A stretch of 64,000 bases of DNA from Lentzea tibetensis (GCF_007845675.1 NZ_VOBR01000007.1:306283-370282); one strand, 5' to 3'; numbered from the stretch's first letter, positions 54,478-63,658 are shown. The notes: generated from the sequence alone by a model not told the origin. A program made the numbers and translations.

Positions 54478-54522
54478 TGAGGGGTGCTTTGCAAGCGGTC
54501 AGCGCTTGCAAAGCACCCCTCA
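54478..54522. terminator. Bidirectional terminator between suf operon and CBS gene
   Basis: A perfect 20-bp stem (TGAGGGGTGCTTTGCAAGCG and its complement) with a five-base loop (GTCAG) lies 14 bases after the sufT stop and just before the convergent CBS-protein stop. It should terminate both transcripts. Confidence 0.9.
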
Positions 54523-54528
54523 TGGCAT

Positions 54529-54939
54529 TCAGGCGTAGACGCGGTCCACGAACTCGGCCAGCTGCTCCTCCGTGAGGTGCCGGGCCAGATCGGCCTCGCT
54601 GACCATCCCGACCAGCCGGTGCTTGTCGATCACCGGCAGCCGGCGGATCTGGTGCTGCTCCATCGTCCGGAGCACCTTCGACAGGTCGTCGTCCGCATCA
54701 CACCAGTGGACGTGCCCGCCGAGCTCGGACGCCTTGGTCTTGGCCGGGTCGAGTCCCTCGGCCACGCACCGGATGACGATGTCGCGGTCGGTGATGATGC
54801 CGTGCAGGCGGTCGTCGTTGCCGCAGATCGGCAATGAACCGACGTCCAGGTCCCGCATCATCCGAGCGGCTTCGAGCAAGCTCATGTCCTCGCCGATGCA
54901 CTGCACTCCGGCGTGCATGATCTCGCGTGCTTTGGTCAC
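54529..54939 (-). CDS. CBS-domain pair protein
   Basis: The 136-residue protein is a tandem CBS pair (Bateman module): repeat 1 DLDVGSLPICGNDDRLHGIITDRDI, seen as VGSLPICGN / GIITDRDIVIR, and repeat 2 IRRLPVIDKHRLVGMVSEADLAR, seen as RRLPVIDK / GMVSEADL. Stand-alone CBS proteins bind adenine nucleotides and are often stress-induced in actinobacteria. Its promoter shares the 155-base gap with the terpene cyclase gene. Confidence 0.9.
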   Translation of the reverse strand: MTKAREIMHAGVQCIGEDMSLLEAARMMRDLDVGSLPICGNDDRLHGIITDRDIVIRCVAEGLDPAKTKASELGGHVHWCDADDDLSKVLRTMEQHQIRRLPVIDKHRLVGMVSEADLARHLTEEQLAEFVDRVYA

Positions 54940-55094
54940 GGCTGTCTCCTTTCTGCCCGCCGTTCAACAGCATGCTCTCGCGCGGTAAATCGTGCCGTTC
55001 AGTGGGCCGTTCGGTGTAAATCCGGTAGACCGTTCGCCAGTAAATGCTACTCTCAGTTGTGTAGCGGTTACTCAGCTGATACGGGGGACGGCTC
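54940..55094. promoter_or_regulatory. Divergent promoter region for CBS gene and terpenoid operon
   Basis: The 155 bases are relatively AT-rich for this genome (around 55015-55085) and precede the cyclase ATG, whose ribosome site is GGGGGA. No confident promoter pair or operator was identified. Confidence 0.4.
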
Positions 55095-56336
55095 ATGGAG
55101 ATCAACGAGTTGTTATCCCAGATGGCGGCCGATCCGTGGGGGGATGTCACGCCGTCGGTCTACGAGACCGCGCGGCTCGTCGCGAAGGCGCCGTGGCTCG
55201 GCGGCCACGCCGAACGCGTCCGCTTTCTCGAACGGACCCAGCACGCCGACGGCACCTGGGGTGGGCCTGAGGAGTACGCGCTGGTCCCGACCCTCAGCGC
55301 GGTGGCGGCGTTGCCGCACAACGAGAGAGGCCGGCGCGCGCTCGACCGGCTGCTGGGCAGACCGCTGCCCGACACGGTCGCGGTCGAGCTGATCGTCCCC
55401 GCGCTGTGCCGTGAGCTGGGGATCGCGGCGGACACCGGCGTGCTCGACCGCATCGCGAGGAAACCGTTGCCCGCCAAGCTGTGGCACACGCTCGAGATCT
55501 TCGGCGGCGACAGACCCGAGGTCGTCCCGGTCGACGGCGCGGTCGCCTGCTCGCCCGCCGCCACGGCGACCTGGCTGGGCCGCCGAACACCGGGCCCCAG
55601 CCTGAACTACCTGGAAGCCGCGCAGGCCAGGCACAACGGCCCGGTTCCCGCGGGCACACCCGTCCCGCTCTTCGAACGCGCCTGGGTACTCGCCGCGCTG
55701 AAGAACGCGGGGATACCAACAGCAACGATCGATCTCCACATCACCGCGGAAGGCGCCTCCGCGGGTCCCGGCCTCGCACCGGACGCGGACGACACGGCCA
55801 CCGCCCTCTACGCGCTGGGCGCGACGGACACGTCGGTGCTCGACCGCTACCGCAGCGGCAGGCACTTCAGCTGCTTCCCGGACGAGCGCACCCCGTCCAC
55901 CAGCACGAACGCCCACGTCCTCCAGGCGCGCGGCCACGATCCCGAACTGGAGGAGTGGATCAGGGACACCCAGAACCGCGACGGATCCTGGCACGACAAG
56001 TGGCACGCCTCGCCGTACTACGCGACGGCCTGCTGCGTCACGGCGCTCCAGGGCGACGACAAGGCGGCCGACTGGGCGGAGAGCACGCAACGTCCGGACG
56101 GCTCGTGGGGCCGTTGGGAAGGCACGTACGAGGAAACCGCGTACGCGATCCAGATCCTGGTGCGCGGCAACAGGAACGGCCCGGCGACGCAACGGGGCTG
56201 CGAGTTCCTGGAGAACTGGGGCGACCGCGAACACCCGCCGCTGTGGCACGACAAAGACCTTTACGCGCCAACGAGAATCATCAGAGCTGAGGGGATCTCC
56301 GCACTCCACAGCGCCCGCTGCGCGGTGGTCGCGTGA
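55095..56336 (+). CDS. Class II (diterpene-type) terpene cyclase
   Basis: The 413-residue protein shows the class II catalytic motif DxDD as Asp230-Ala-Asp232-Asp233 (PDADDTATALYALG). Three QW-like repeats are visible: QHADGTWG, QNRDGSW and QRPDGSWGRW. This is the beta-gamma fold of labdane-type diphosphate cyclases, which protonate and cyclise GGPP while keeping the diphosphate. No DDxxD class I motif is seen. It is shorter than typical bacterial enzymes (about 500). It heads an operon with P450 and UbiA-family genes. Confidence 0.85.
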   Translation: MEINELLSQMAADPWGDVTPSVYETARLVAKAPWLGGHAERVRFLERTQHADGTWGGPEEYALVPTLSAVAALPHNERGRRALDRLLGRPLPDTVAVELIVPALCRELGIAADTGVLDRIARKPLPAKLWHTLEIFGGDRPEVVPVDGAVACSPAATATWLGRRTPGPSLNYLEAAQARHNGPVPAGTPVPLFERAWVLAALKNAGIPTATIDLHITAEGASAGPGLAPDADDTATALYALGATDTSVLDRYRSGRHFSCFPDERTPSTSTNAHVLQARGHDPELEEWIRDTQNRDGSWHDKWHASPYYATACCVTALQGDDKAADWAESTQRPDGSWGRWEGTYEETAYAIQILVRGNRNGPATQRGCEFLENWGDREHPPLWHDKDLYAPTRIIRAEGISALHSARCAVVA

Positions 56337-57457
56337 ACCGCCAGGAGCTGCGGCTCGCGTTGCGGATGATCCCGTTCCTCAACGAGCTGGACGGCGACGC
56401 GCACGGGGTGCTGCAGCTGCGCGAGAAGCGCTGGCTCGTGTGGCACCCGGACGTCGTGGCGTCGTTGTGGCGCAACGACCGCACGCTCGGCCACCCGAAG
56501 AGTCGCACGCTGAGTCCGTTGCTGGGCAACGGTTCCATGCTGTGGATGGACGGACCGGAGCACGCCGAGTACCGGCGGTTCATCGGACCGGCGCTGCGCG
56601 GGCGCAACCTCGTGCGGTACGAGGAGATCATCCACGAGCTCGTCGGCCGGACCATCGAGGAGCTCAGACCGGGCGACCGCGTCGGGCTCGCCGAGTGGAC
56701 GCGCAAGCTCACGCTCCGCGTCGTCGGCCGCATCGTGCTCGGCGTGGACGACGACGTGCTGCTGCAGGCGTTCTCGAAGTGGCTCGACCGCAGGCTCGGC
56801 AACCGGGCCCGCACGCTCGCCCACCGGTTCCTCGGCAGGGGAGTGCCGCGGTTCGACGACGAAGTCGACCGGATGTTGTTGGACAGGGCCAGAAACGCCG
56901 AACCGCCCGCGCTCGCCGCGCTCCTGCCGCCGACGAACCTGCGCGACCAGCTCGTCTCGCTGCTGTTCGCCGGCCACGAGACGACGGCAGGCGCCACCGC
57001 GTGGACCTTCTACTGGCTCGACCGCAACCCCGAGCTGTGCGAGGAGATCCAGGCGGGCGACGAGGAACTGCTCACCGCCACGATCATGGAGTCGCTGCGG
57101 CTGTGCCCGCCCGCCACGCTCGCGGGCAACCGCAGCACCCCCACCGGGCTCGTGCTGACGCCGAGCATCTACCTGGCGCACCGGCGTAAGGAGTCGTTCC
57201 CGGACCCGAAGTCCTTCGACCCGCACCGCTTCCTCGGCAAGCGCCCGCCGAGCAGCCACTTCTTCCCGTTCGGTGGGGGAGTGCGCCACTGCCTCGGCAT
57301 GGACCTCGCGCTGCTGGAGATCCGCCTCATCGTCACCGCGCTGCTCCGCCGCAGACAGGTGCGCTGCCTGCGGCCCCGCAGCTGCGCGCCCCAGCTCCGC
57401 GGCGCCGCCATGGCACCGCCGCCCGGCCTCGCGATGGTGACCACGTGTCGGCCCTGA
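56333..57457 (+). CDS. Cytochrome P450
   Basis: The 374-residue P450 has the I-helix LLFAGHETTAGA, ExxR in ESLRLC and the heme loop FPFGGGVRHCLG with Cys320. It is short because the N terminus is trimmed; the fold is otherwise complete. GTG 56333 overlaps the cyclase stop (GTGA), so the P450 probably oxidises the cyclase-derived terpenoid. The redox partner is not encoded nearby. Confidence 0.9.
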   Translation: MNRQELRLALRMIPFLNELDGDAHGVLQLREKRWLVWHPDVVASLWRNDRTLGHPKSRTLSPLLGNGSMLWMDGPEHAEYRRFIGPALRGRNLVRYEEIIHELVGRTIEELRPGDRVGLAEWTRKLTLRVVGRIVLGVDDDVLLQAFSKWLDRRLGNRARTLAHRFLGRGVPRFDDEVDRMLLDRARNAEPPALAALLPPTNLRDQLVSLLFAGHETTAGATAWTFYWLDRNPELCEEIQAGDEELLTATIMESLRLCPPATLAGNRSTPTGLVLTPSIYLAHRRKESFPDPKSFDPHRFLGKRPPSSHFFPFGGGVRHCLGMDLALLEIRLIVTALLRRRQVRCLRPRSCAPQLRGAAMAPPPGLAMVTTCRP

Positions 57458-58275
57458 TCAGGGTGCACCGGCTGGAGCACCCGTTCGGGCTGCACTACCT
57501 GTGCTGCGCGACGTGGGGCGCCTGCTACGCCGTGCGGTTCGACCTGGTCGTCTTCTTCGCGATCGCCGCGAACTTCCTGGTGATCGTCTCGGGCAACCCG
57601 CTCAACGCGCTCGCCGACGTCCGCAACGACGCCGCGACGCGGGAGAAGCGCCACCTCGTCGCCGCGGTCAACGAGATCGGCAGGCACCGGGTCGCCGCGC
57701 TCACCGCGGCCGAGATGGTCATCGCGCTGGCCGTCGCGACGATCGTCTCCTGGAAGGCCGCGACCGGCGTCGCCCTGATCATCCTGCTGTACCTGGCGTA
57801 CAACCTGGAACCGTTGCGGCTCAAGCGCCGCGGCTACGCGGGACCGGTGGCGCTGAGCATCGCGGCCGGGCTGCTGCCGAGCGTGATCGCCTACAGCGCT
57901 GCGGGGGGACAGCCAGAACCGGCCATCTGGCTCGTGTTCGTCGGGGTTTGCGCGCTCGGGACGGCCCGTGCGTTGTGGTGGGCGGTACCGGACCGGGTGG
58001 GCGACGCGGCTGTCGGTTCGCTCACACCTGTTGTGCTGCACGGGAAGCAGCACGCGCTGTCGGTCGCCGCCCGGATCACGGTGGTCGGCCTGCTGCTGCT
58101 CGGCGGCGGGCTGTGGCTGAGGTACGGACCCTGGTGGGCGCTGCTGGGCGTCAGCGTCAGCGCCACGTTCCTGCTCGCCCGTGAGCTGCCCACTTCGAAG
58201 ATGATGCTGCGCTACGGGATGACGCTTGTCGTGTGCGCGACGGCCGTCGTCGCCTCGATCCCGTTGCTGGCCTAG
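57445..58275 (+). CDS. UbiA-superfamily membrane prenyltransferase or terpene synthase
   Basis: The 276-residue protein has about eight helices and both Asp-rich motifs of UbiA enzymes: NALADVRNDAATREKR (N-x3-D-x3-D) and PDRVGDAAVG (D-x3-D). UbiA proteins bind a prenyl diphosphate through Mg and either transfer it to an acceptor or, in some bacteria, cyclise it. Here it overlaps the P450 gene by 13 bases, so it may act on the cyclase product, in the class I role. Start GTG 57445. The stop overlaps that of the convergent methyltransferase gene. Confidence 0.85.
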   Translation: MSALIRVHRLEHPFGLHYLCCATWGACYAVRFDLVVFFAIAANFLVIVSGNPLNALADVRNDAATREKRHLVAAVNEIGRHRVAALTAAEMVIALAVATIVSWKAATGVALIILLYLAYNLEPLRLKRRGYAGPVALSIAAGLLPSVIAYSAAGGQPEPAIWLVFVGVCALGTARALWWAVPDRVGDAAVGSLTPVVLHGKQHALSVAARITVVGLLLLGGGLWLRYGPWWALLGVSVSATFLLARELPTSKMMLRYGMTLVVCATAVVASIPLLA

Positions 58276-59066
58276 TGCTTGCGCGCCACGCCGCCGAGGC
58301 CCTCGAAGTTCTCCGGGTTGCGGTCCTGGTCGTCGGCAGGGTCGGGCTCCCACATGGGGATCGGCACGACACCCGGTGCCAGCACCTCAAGCCCTTCGAA
58401 GAAGCCCTCGACCTCCTGGCGGTAGCGGAAGGTGAAGGGTGGCAGCGGATCCGGGTACATCGCACTGAACAACCCGACCGCGGACAGCATGAACGGATCG
58501 CGACACGTGTGCGAGACCGCGAGGTGGCTGCCCGGCACGCACGCGTCCATGTACGTGGCGATCACCTTCGCGGGCTCGGCCGACTCGGGGACGAAGTGCA
58601 GCACATCCAGCAGCAGCACCGCGACCGGTTCGGACATGTCCAGCACGGTGATCGAGTTGAGCACCTGGTGCACATCGCACAGGTCCGCGCACAGCATCTC
58701 CACCGCGGGGTTGTTCCCCAGGATCTGCTGGCCTTCGGCCGCGACCGCCGGATCGATCTCCACGTACGCCACCCGCGCGTCCGGCGCGACCTCGTGCACG
58801 TTGCCCGCGGTCGGCAGGCCCGAACCGAGGTCGATGAACTGCCGCACACCGGCTTTCGCCAGTCGTGTCACCACGCGGCGGAGGAACGCCCGGTGCGTGC
58901 GCACCAGGTATGGCAGGTTGGGTGCGGCCGACACGAGGTGGTCGGCGAGCTCGAGATCCGCGTCCGTGTTGTGCGTTCCGCCGAGCCAGTAGTCGCGGAC
59001 GCGCGCGGTGTTGGGCAGCTCCGGACCATTCACACCCGGTGCCCAGATGGGGTTGGCCACGTGCAC
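58272..59066 (-). CDS. SAM-dependent methyltransferase, DUF574 (Methyltransf_19) family
   Basis: The 264-residue protein has the DUF574 start PNTARVRDYWLGGTHN and the SAM-binding FIDLGSGLPTAGNVHEVA, followed by YVEIDP. These actinobacterial proteins are numerous; few have known substrates and many sit beside DUF397 or XRE genes, which are absent here. It is convergent with the UbiA gene and its link to the terpenoid cluster is unproven. Confidence 0.9.
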   Translation of the reverse strand: MHVANPIWAPGVNGPELPNTARVRDYWLGGTHNTDADLELADHLVSAAPNLPYLVRTHRAFLRRVVTRLAKAGVRQFIDLGSGLPTAGNVHEVAPDARVAYVEIDPAVAAEGQQILGNNPAVEMLCADLCDVHQVLNSITVLDMSEPVAVLLLDVLHFVPESAEPAKVIATYMDACVPGSHLAVSHTCRDPFMLSAVGLFSAMYPDPLPPFTFRYRQEVEGFFEGLEVLAPGVVPIPMWEPDPADDQDRNPENFEGLGGVARKH

Positions 59067-59131
59067 TAACTACAGCATCACCCGAGCGGGCACACTATTG
59101 CGGCGCGGAACTTACACGATCGGGTGACGGC

Positions 59132-60259
59132 TCACCCGATTGTTTGGGTCGCGAGCAACTGGACGACGTCGTCGAGCCTGCCGCGCCGCGCCATCGCCCG
59201 TCGCTGCCGCGCGGCGCCACAACCGTCCAGCAGCAACCGATCCACCGTCTCGCTGACCAGCTCGTAGTCGCCTGCCAGCTCCAGTGCCGGCCGGATCGAA
59301 CGGACGAGCGAGCCGACGATCGTGGCCGCCGGAGTGGGCGATCCCGTCAGCGGGTCGAGACCGAACCCCTCGAGACCGTCCCGCGCCGCACGCCACATCG
59401 CCACGCGCAGCAGGTGCTGCGGAATCGGCAGCGGCGCAACGGAAGTGGTGAGCGCGGTCGACGCGATGCCGCGCACCAGCGCCGCGATCAGCACCGCCTC
59501 GTCGACCGTGGGCGCCACGTCGCACACCCGCAGCTCCAGCGTGGGGTGCCGCGCGGACAGCCGGACGTCCCAATACACCATGCCCCGGTCCATTGCAGCG
59601 CCACTGGTGACGATCTCGTCGCGCGCCGCGAAGTACGCGGCGGCGTTCTCGAACAGCGGCGGCGGGCCCGCGGACGGCCAGCGGCTCCACACCATGTAGC
59701 GCCAGCTCGCGTAGCCCGTGTCGCCGTCGGTCCAGTACGGCGAGTTCGCGGCGAGCGCCAGCAGCGTCGGCAGCCACGGGCGCAGGTGGTTGCTCACGAG
59801 CACCTTCGACTCGTCGTCCGGCAGCCCGATGTGGACGTGGCAGCCGCAGATCGCCATGTCGTTGGTGAGCGCGCCCATCTCCTGCGACATCCGGTGGTAG
59901 CGCGGCGAATGCGTCAGCGGCGTCGGTGTCGTCATGCCCAGCACCGGTGTCCCGCTCGCGATGAGCCGCGCGTCGAACCGCCGCGCCCGCTCGTCCAGCG
60001 CCTGCCGCATCGTCGCCAGCTGGTCGTGCAGGTCGGTCATGTCGGTGCAGATGCCCGTCACCGACTCGACCTGGAACTGCGCGATCTCCGGCTGCAGGTC
60101 GCACTGCGCAGGCGCCGCGAGCACGTCCGCCGCCCGGTTCACCAGGTGCCCTGTCGCGGCGTCGACGAGGACGAACTCCTCCTCGACCCCCACCGAGAGG
60201 ACGCCGTCGACACTGGTCCGCTGAGCGGGGACCGACTGGGCCGGGCTGCTGACCTTCAC
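59132..60259 (-). CDS. YbdK-type carboxylate-amine ligase (GCS2 family)
   Basis: The 375-residue protein shows the GCS2 N-terminal pattern VGVEEEFVLVD, the HVHIGLPDDE region and ELRVCDVAPTVDEA. Family members form gamma-glutamyl-type bonds; E. coli YbdK has weak glutamate-cysteine ligase activity. In actinobacteria the physiological substrate is generally unknown. The stop is at 59132; no partner gene adjoins it. Confidence 0.87.
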   Translation of the reverse strand: MKVSSPAQSVPAQRTSVDGVLSVGVEEEFVLVDAATGHLVNRAADVLAAPAQCDLQPEIAQFQVESVTGICTDMTDLHDQLATMRQALDERARRFDARLIASGTPVLGMTTPTPLTHSPRYHRMSQEMGALTNDMAICGCHVHIGLPDDESKVLVSNHLRPWLPTLLALAANSPYWTDGDTGYASWRYMVWSRWPSAGPPPLFENAAAYFAARDEIVTSGAAMDRGMVYWDVRLSARHPTLELRVCDVAPTVDEAVLIAALVRGIASTALTTSVAPLPIPQHLLRVAMWRAARDGLEGFGLDPLTGSPTPAATIVGSLVRSIRPALELAGDYELVSETVDRLLLDGCGAARQRRAMARRGRLDDVVQLLATQTIG

Positions 60260-60341
60260 GCGAGCCTCCTGTGCGCTGAGTAGCCAGCTCGATGCTATGA
60301 GTGATCAGCATGGCCGGACAGGAGGCGTTGGGTTGAACTTC

Positions 60342-62015
60342 TTAACTCACCGCGCGCTGTGCCGCGCCACGCAGAACATCCCGGCGTTCCGTACCTGGGC
60401 GACCCATCACCCAGCTCGATCCGGCGAGGGACTTCGCGTGCTCCTTCACCGGCGCGAGCAGGCGCGACAGTTCGTGGTACGACCCGACCGAACCGGCGGC
60501 ACAGATGAGCGTAGCCAGCGAAACCGTCACCGCCATGCCCTCGGCGGAGTAAGGCTTGTCCAGCAACCGAGTGGAAAGCGGCACTGTTTCGTCCAATCCC
60601 GCAACCACCAGGAAGTCGTCACCGCCGACGTGTCCCACGTGCACGCCGGGGAACCGCCGGGTGATCTCGACGAGGTCGTGTCCTATGTCGCGGATCAGGT
60701 CGTCACCGGCCGCGAACCCGACGGAGTCGTTGACCTGCTTGAAACCGTCGACGTCCAGCCACGACACGGCGAAGATCTCACCGGCCTGGATGCGCCGCTC
60801 CACCTCGCCGGCGAGCGCGTCGCTGCCCGGCAGCCGGGTGAGCGGGCTCAGCGCCGCCGCCTGCTCCACCTTGAGCTCCGCAACACCGCGCACGACGTCC
60901 GCGACCCGCACGACTCCCATGCAGCGGTCCGCCTTGTCGACGACGACCAGGTCGTCCGTGGTGCGCTCCCGGTTCGCGTGCGCCACGACGTCCAGCAGCT
61001 CGAGCGCGGTGGCGTCGGGTCCGATGATGTGCGGCTTGTCCGCCAGCCGGTTCGCCTCGCGCTTGGCGTGCAACGCGTGCCCGTACGGCCCGGTCACCGC
61101 GAGCAGGAACCGGTTGCGGTCCACCGACCACCGCGGCCTGCCCTCGTCGTCGACCAGCACCACACCCGTGACGCTCTGCTGGGACGCCAGCACCTCGCGC
61201 ACCTCTTCGGACGTCGCGTGCTCCGGCAGCGTCGTCGCCGGGTGCAGGAAGTCCGTCACCCGCGGCCCCTTGGTGCGCCGGATCTCGCCGGTGTTCGTGA
61301 CCGCCTCCGGCGCGATCCGGGCGCCGATCGCGGGCCGCCGCGACGCGGGCGCCAGCATGTTCCCCTGCGCCAGCCCGACCCCGAGCTTGCGCAGCGCCGC
61401 GAGCTCCGTCTCCGTCTCCACGCCTTCCGCGACCAGCTGCGCACCCGTGTGCTCCCCGAGATGCGCCAGCGACCGCACCAGCGCACACCGCGCCGGGTCG
61501 TCCGGCAGCTTCGTGACCAGCTCCCGATCGAGCTTCACGAAGTCCGGGTGCGCCTCGGCCAACAGCGACAACGGCACGTCACCCTCGCCGATCCCGTCGA
61601 GCGCGATGCGGAACCCGTTGTCCCGCAGGACTTTCAGCCCCTGCATGAGCCGCTTGCGCCCCACTCGCGTGTACGGGGCGCTCACCTCGATCACCACCTG
61701 CGCCGGGTCCCGCCGCGTGTCGCGCAGCGCGCCGTACAACGGCCCCATCAGCTCCTGCTTGTCCGCGATCGTCATCGCCAGCAGGTTGAGGTGCAGCGGC
61801 AGGAGGATGTGGTGGTCGGCGGCGTGGCGCAGCGCGCGGCACGCGAGCCCCACGTCCGTGTTCGCCAGGAACCCGGCGCGGTACGCGGTCTGCAGCAGAT
61901 CCTGCACGCTGCCGTCGTGCGGGCGAGCCAGCGCCTCGACCGCGACGACACCTCCGGTGTTGAGGTTGAACAGCGGCTGGAAGGCGAAGCGAACGTCATC
62001 CAGCAATGCGGGCAC
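60342..62015 (-). CDS. Degenerate EAL - CBS-like - GGDEF signalling protein
   Basis: The 557-residue protein has an N-terminal EAL domain (Glu27-Ala-Leu in VEALARP; IEVSAP; KLDREL; AEGVETETE), a middle CBS-like pair (about 250-385) and a C-terminal GGDEF domain. The EAL metal motif DDFG-type reads LDGIGEG (Asp140 then Gly141), and the GGDEF loop reads GGDDF (464-468), losing the invariant Glu. Both enzymatic activities for cyclic di-GMP are therefore doubtful, and a binding or regulatory role is more likely. No membrane helix is evident. Confidence 0.85.
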   Translation of the reverse strand: MPALLDDVRFAFQPLFNLNTGGVVAVEALARPHDGSVQDLLQTAYRAGFLANTDVGLACRALRHAADHHILLPLHLNLLAMTIADKQELMGPLYGALRDTRRDPAQVVIEVSAPYTRVGRKRLMQGLKVLRDNGFRIALDGIGEGDVPLSLLAEAHPDFVKLDRELVTKLPDDPARCALVRSLAHLGEHTGAQLVAEGVETETELAALRKLGVGLAQGNMLAPASRRPAIGARIAPEAVTNTGEIRRTKGPRVTDFLHPATTLPEHATSEEVREVLASQQSVTGVVLVDDEGRPRWSVDRNRFLLAVTGPYGHALHAKREANRLADKPHIIGPDATALELLDVVAHANRERTTDDLVVVDKADRCMGVVRVADVVRGVAELKVEQAAALSPLTRLPGSDALAGEVERRIQAGEIFAVSWLDVDGFKQVNDSVGFAAGDDLIRDIGHDLVEITRRFPGVHVGHVGGDDFLVVAGLDETVPLSTRLLDKPYSAEGMAVTVSLATLICAAGSVGSYHELSRLLAPVKEHAKSLAGSSWVMGRPGTERRDVLRGAAQRAVS

Positions 62016-62076
62016 GTCTCAAATCGTGCCGGTGCGAACGAGTTTTGCCGAGGGGGTTTACCAGGTGTTCACGAGG

Positions 62077-62163
62077 TTGGCGCGAAGCCGCCACGGTGCG
62101 GCGCGTCTGACCTCAGGTCGTTCAGCGGACGAGCTTGGCGCGTAGCCGCCACGGTGCTGCGCG
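62077..62163. repeat. Direct duplication of the lycopene cyclase 3' end
   Basis: A 29-base stretch (62135-62163) coding the cyclase C terminus recurs at 62077-62105 with 27 of 29 bases identical, offset by 58 bases, just downstream of the stop codon. It looks like a remnant of a tandem duplication. Confidence 0.7.
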
Positions 62164-63162
62164 GAACAGTTCGGCCATCGCCGCGGCGGTGCCTTTGACG
62201 TCGTCACGGCCGGAGAGGTAGGCGCGCTGCAGCTCGGCGGGCAGCCGGAAGAACAGCTCGAAGAAGTCCCTGGTCTCGTCGGCGTCCAGCTCGAGCAGCA
62301 CCTCGAGGCCCCGGCGGCGGAGCTGGTGCACGAGCTTCGCGGACGGCGGCCAGATGACGTGGTGCGCGGCCATGCGCGCCGCCCGAGGACCCGCGCGCAG
62401 GGTGGACGCGACCGCGGAAGCGACCGAGGGGGCCAGGGTGAGTGAGGTGGCGACGCTGTAGCCGGTCGCCGGGTGCACGAAGCCGGCGCGCGACCCGAAC
62501 GCGAGTGTCTTCGCGCGTGGGGCGTCCAGCGGGAAGTGGACGCGTTCCTCCGTGGTCTCCTCCGGCTGGACGCGGGCGTGCAGGCGGCGGCGCAGTTCGG
62601 CGAGCGGCATGCCCGGTCGTCGTGCCAGTGAGGTCTCCTCCACCAGCAGCTTGCCGTCGCCGAGTGGGACCTCGTAGAGGAACGTGTCGCCGTCGCGCCA
62701 GTCCATCAGGGTCGCGTCGGTTCTGGACGACGTGATGACGGTGCCGACGGCGGTTTGCGCGGCGGTCCCGGACTGAGCGCCGCGGGCGTCGACGAGCAGG
62801 GCGGTGGCGAGCCTGCGGCCGTCGGCCAGGTCGGCGGTCGAACCCCTGGGGCCGTCGGCGCGGCCGGCCAGTCGGCCGCGGTGCACGGTGACCTGCGGGT
62901 CCAACGTGTGCAACGCCGTGTTGTCCAGGACGACATAGGTGCGGTCGATCCGGTGTTCCGAACGCGCGAACGCGCGGACGGTCGTGCACTGCGACCTCAC
63001 CGGGGTGCCGGCGGGGAGCTCGTCCGCCCACGCTCCGTAGGTCGCGGTCCACGGGCGGTCCGGCTGCGGGTCGATGAGCGCGGTGGTCAGGCCCGCGCGG
63101 GCGCACGCGTTGGCCAGCGCACGTCCAGCTGGGCCACCGCCCGCGATCAGCACATCCGTCAC
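62122..63162 (-). CDS. Lycopene cyclase-like flavoprotein
   Basis: The 346-residue protein has an N-terminal FAD motif VLIAGGGPAGRALA and the lycopene cyclase features WTATYGAWADEL near the substrate region and FGSRAGFVHPATGYSVA later. It would cyclise the ends of lycopene to beta-ionone rings. GTG 63162 was taken as start, but GTG 63153 has a better-spaced GGAGG and would remove three residues. No other carotenoid genes are in the window, so the gene stands alone. Confidence 0.85.
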   Translation of the reverse strand: MTDVLIAGGGPAGRALANACARAGLTTALIDPQPDRPWTATYGAWADELPAGTPVRSQCTTVRAFARSEHRIDRTYVVLDNTALHTLDPQVTVHRGRLAGRADGPRGSTADLADGRRLATALLVDARGAQSGTAAQTAVGTVITSSRTDATLMDWRDGDTFLYEVPLGDGKLLVEETSLARRPGMPLAELRRRLHARVQPEETTEERVHFPLDAPRAKTLAFGSRAGFVHPATGYSVATSLTLAPSVASAVASTLRAGPRAARMAAHHVIWPPSAKLVHQLRRRGLEVLLELDADETRDFFELFFRLPAELQRAYLSGRDDVKGTAAAMAELFRAAPWRLRAKLVR

Positions 63163-63199
63163 GCCTCCATAGTTCCCCCGCACGTGGTTGGCTTGACGC

Positions 63200-63658
63200 G
63201 TGGCCAAGACATACCGGTACGGAGTCCTGCGGCGGGTCGGCAACGTCGTCATCGGCACGGCGGTCGCGCTCGGCGTCGCGCCTTCCTCGTACGTCCTGCT
63301 GACGGTGCCCGGACGGAAGAGCGGCGTCCCGCGCACGATCCCCATCCGGTTGCTGGCGTTCGCGGGGGAGCAGTGGCTCGTCGCGCCGTACGGGACGCGC
63401 GACTGGGTGCGCAACGTGCGCGCGGCCGGTGAGGTGAAGGTGCGGAACGGGCGGAAGGTGCGCACGGCGAAGGTCGTGGAGTGCGGAGCGCGTGAGGCGG
63501 CGCCCGTTCTGCGCGCGTACGTGGCCGTCGAACCCTTCACGCGGCCCTTCTTCGACGCCCGGCACGGCGGGCCGGTCGAGAGCTTCGAGGCCGAGGCGGA
63601 CCGTCATCCGGTCTTCCGGCTGGAGAATCCGCAGGTAGATGGCGGTGCAGAGGCTTAA
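63200..63658 (+). CDS. Deazaflavin (F420)-dependent nitroreductase-family protein
   Basis: The 152-residue protein fits the Ddn/flavin-deazaflavin split-barrel family: LLTVPGRKSGVPRTIPIRLLAF, seen as PGRKSGVPRT, then YGTRDWVRNVRAAG. Such proteins use F420H2, a cofactor of actinobacteria, to reduce quinones or other electrophiles. It starts with GTG 63200, 37 bases from the divergent cyclase gene. Confidence 0.88.
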   Translation: MAKTYRYGVLRRVGNVVIGTAVALGVAPSSYVLLTVPGRKSGVPRTIPIRLLAFAGEQWLVAPYGTRDWVRNVRAAGEVKVRNGRKVRTAKVVECGAREAAPVLRAYVAVEPFTRPFFDARHGGPVESFEAEADRHPVFRLENPQVDGGAEA

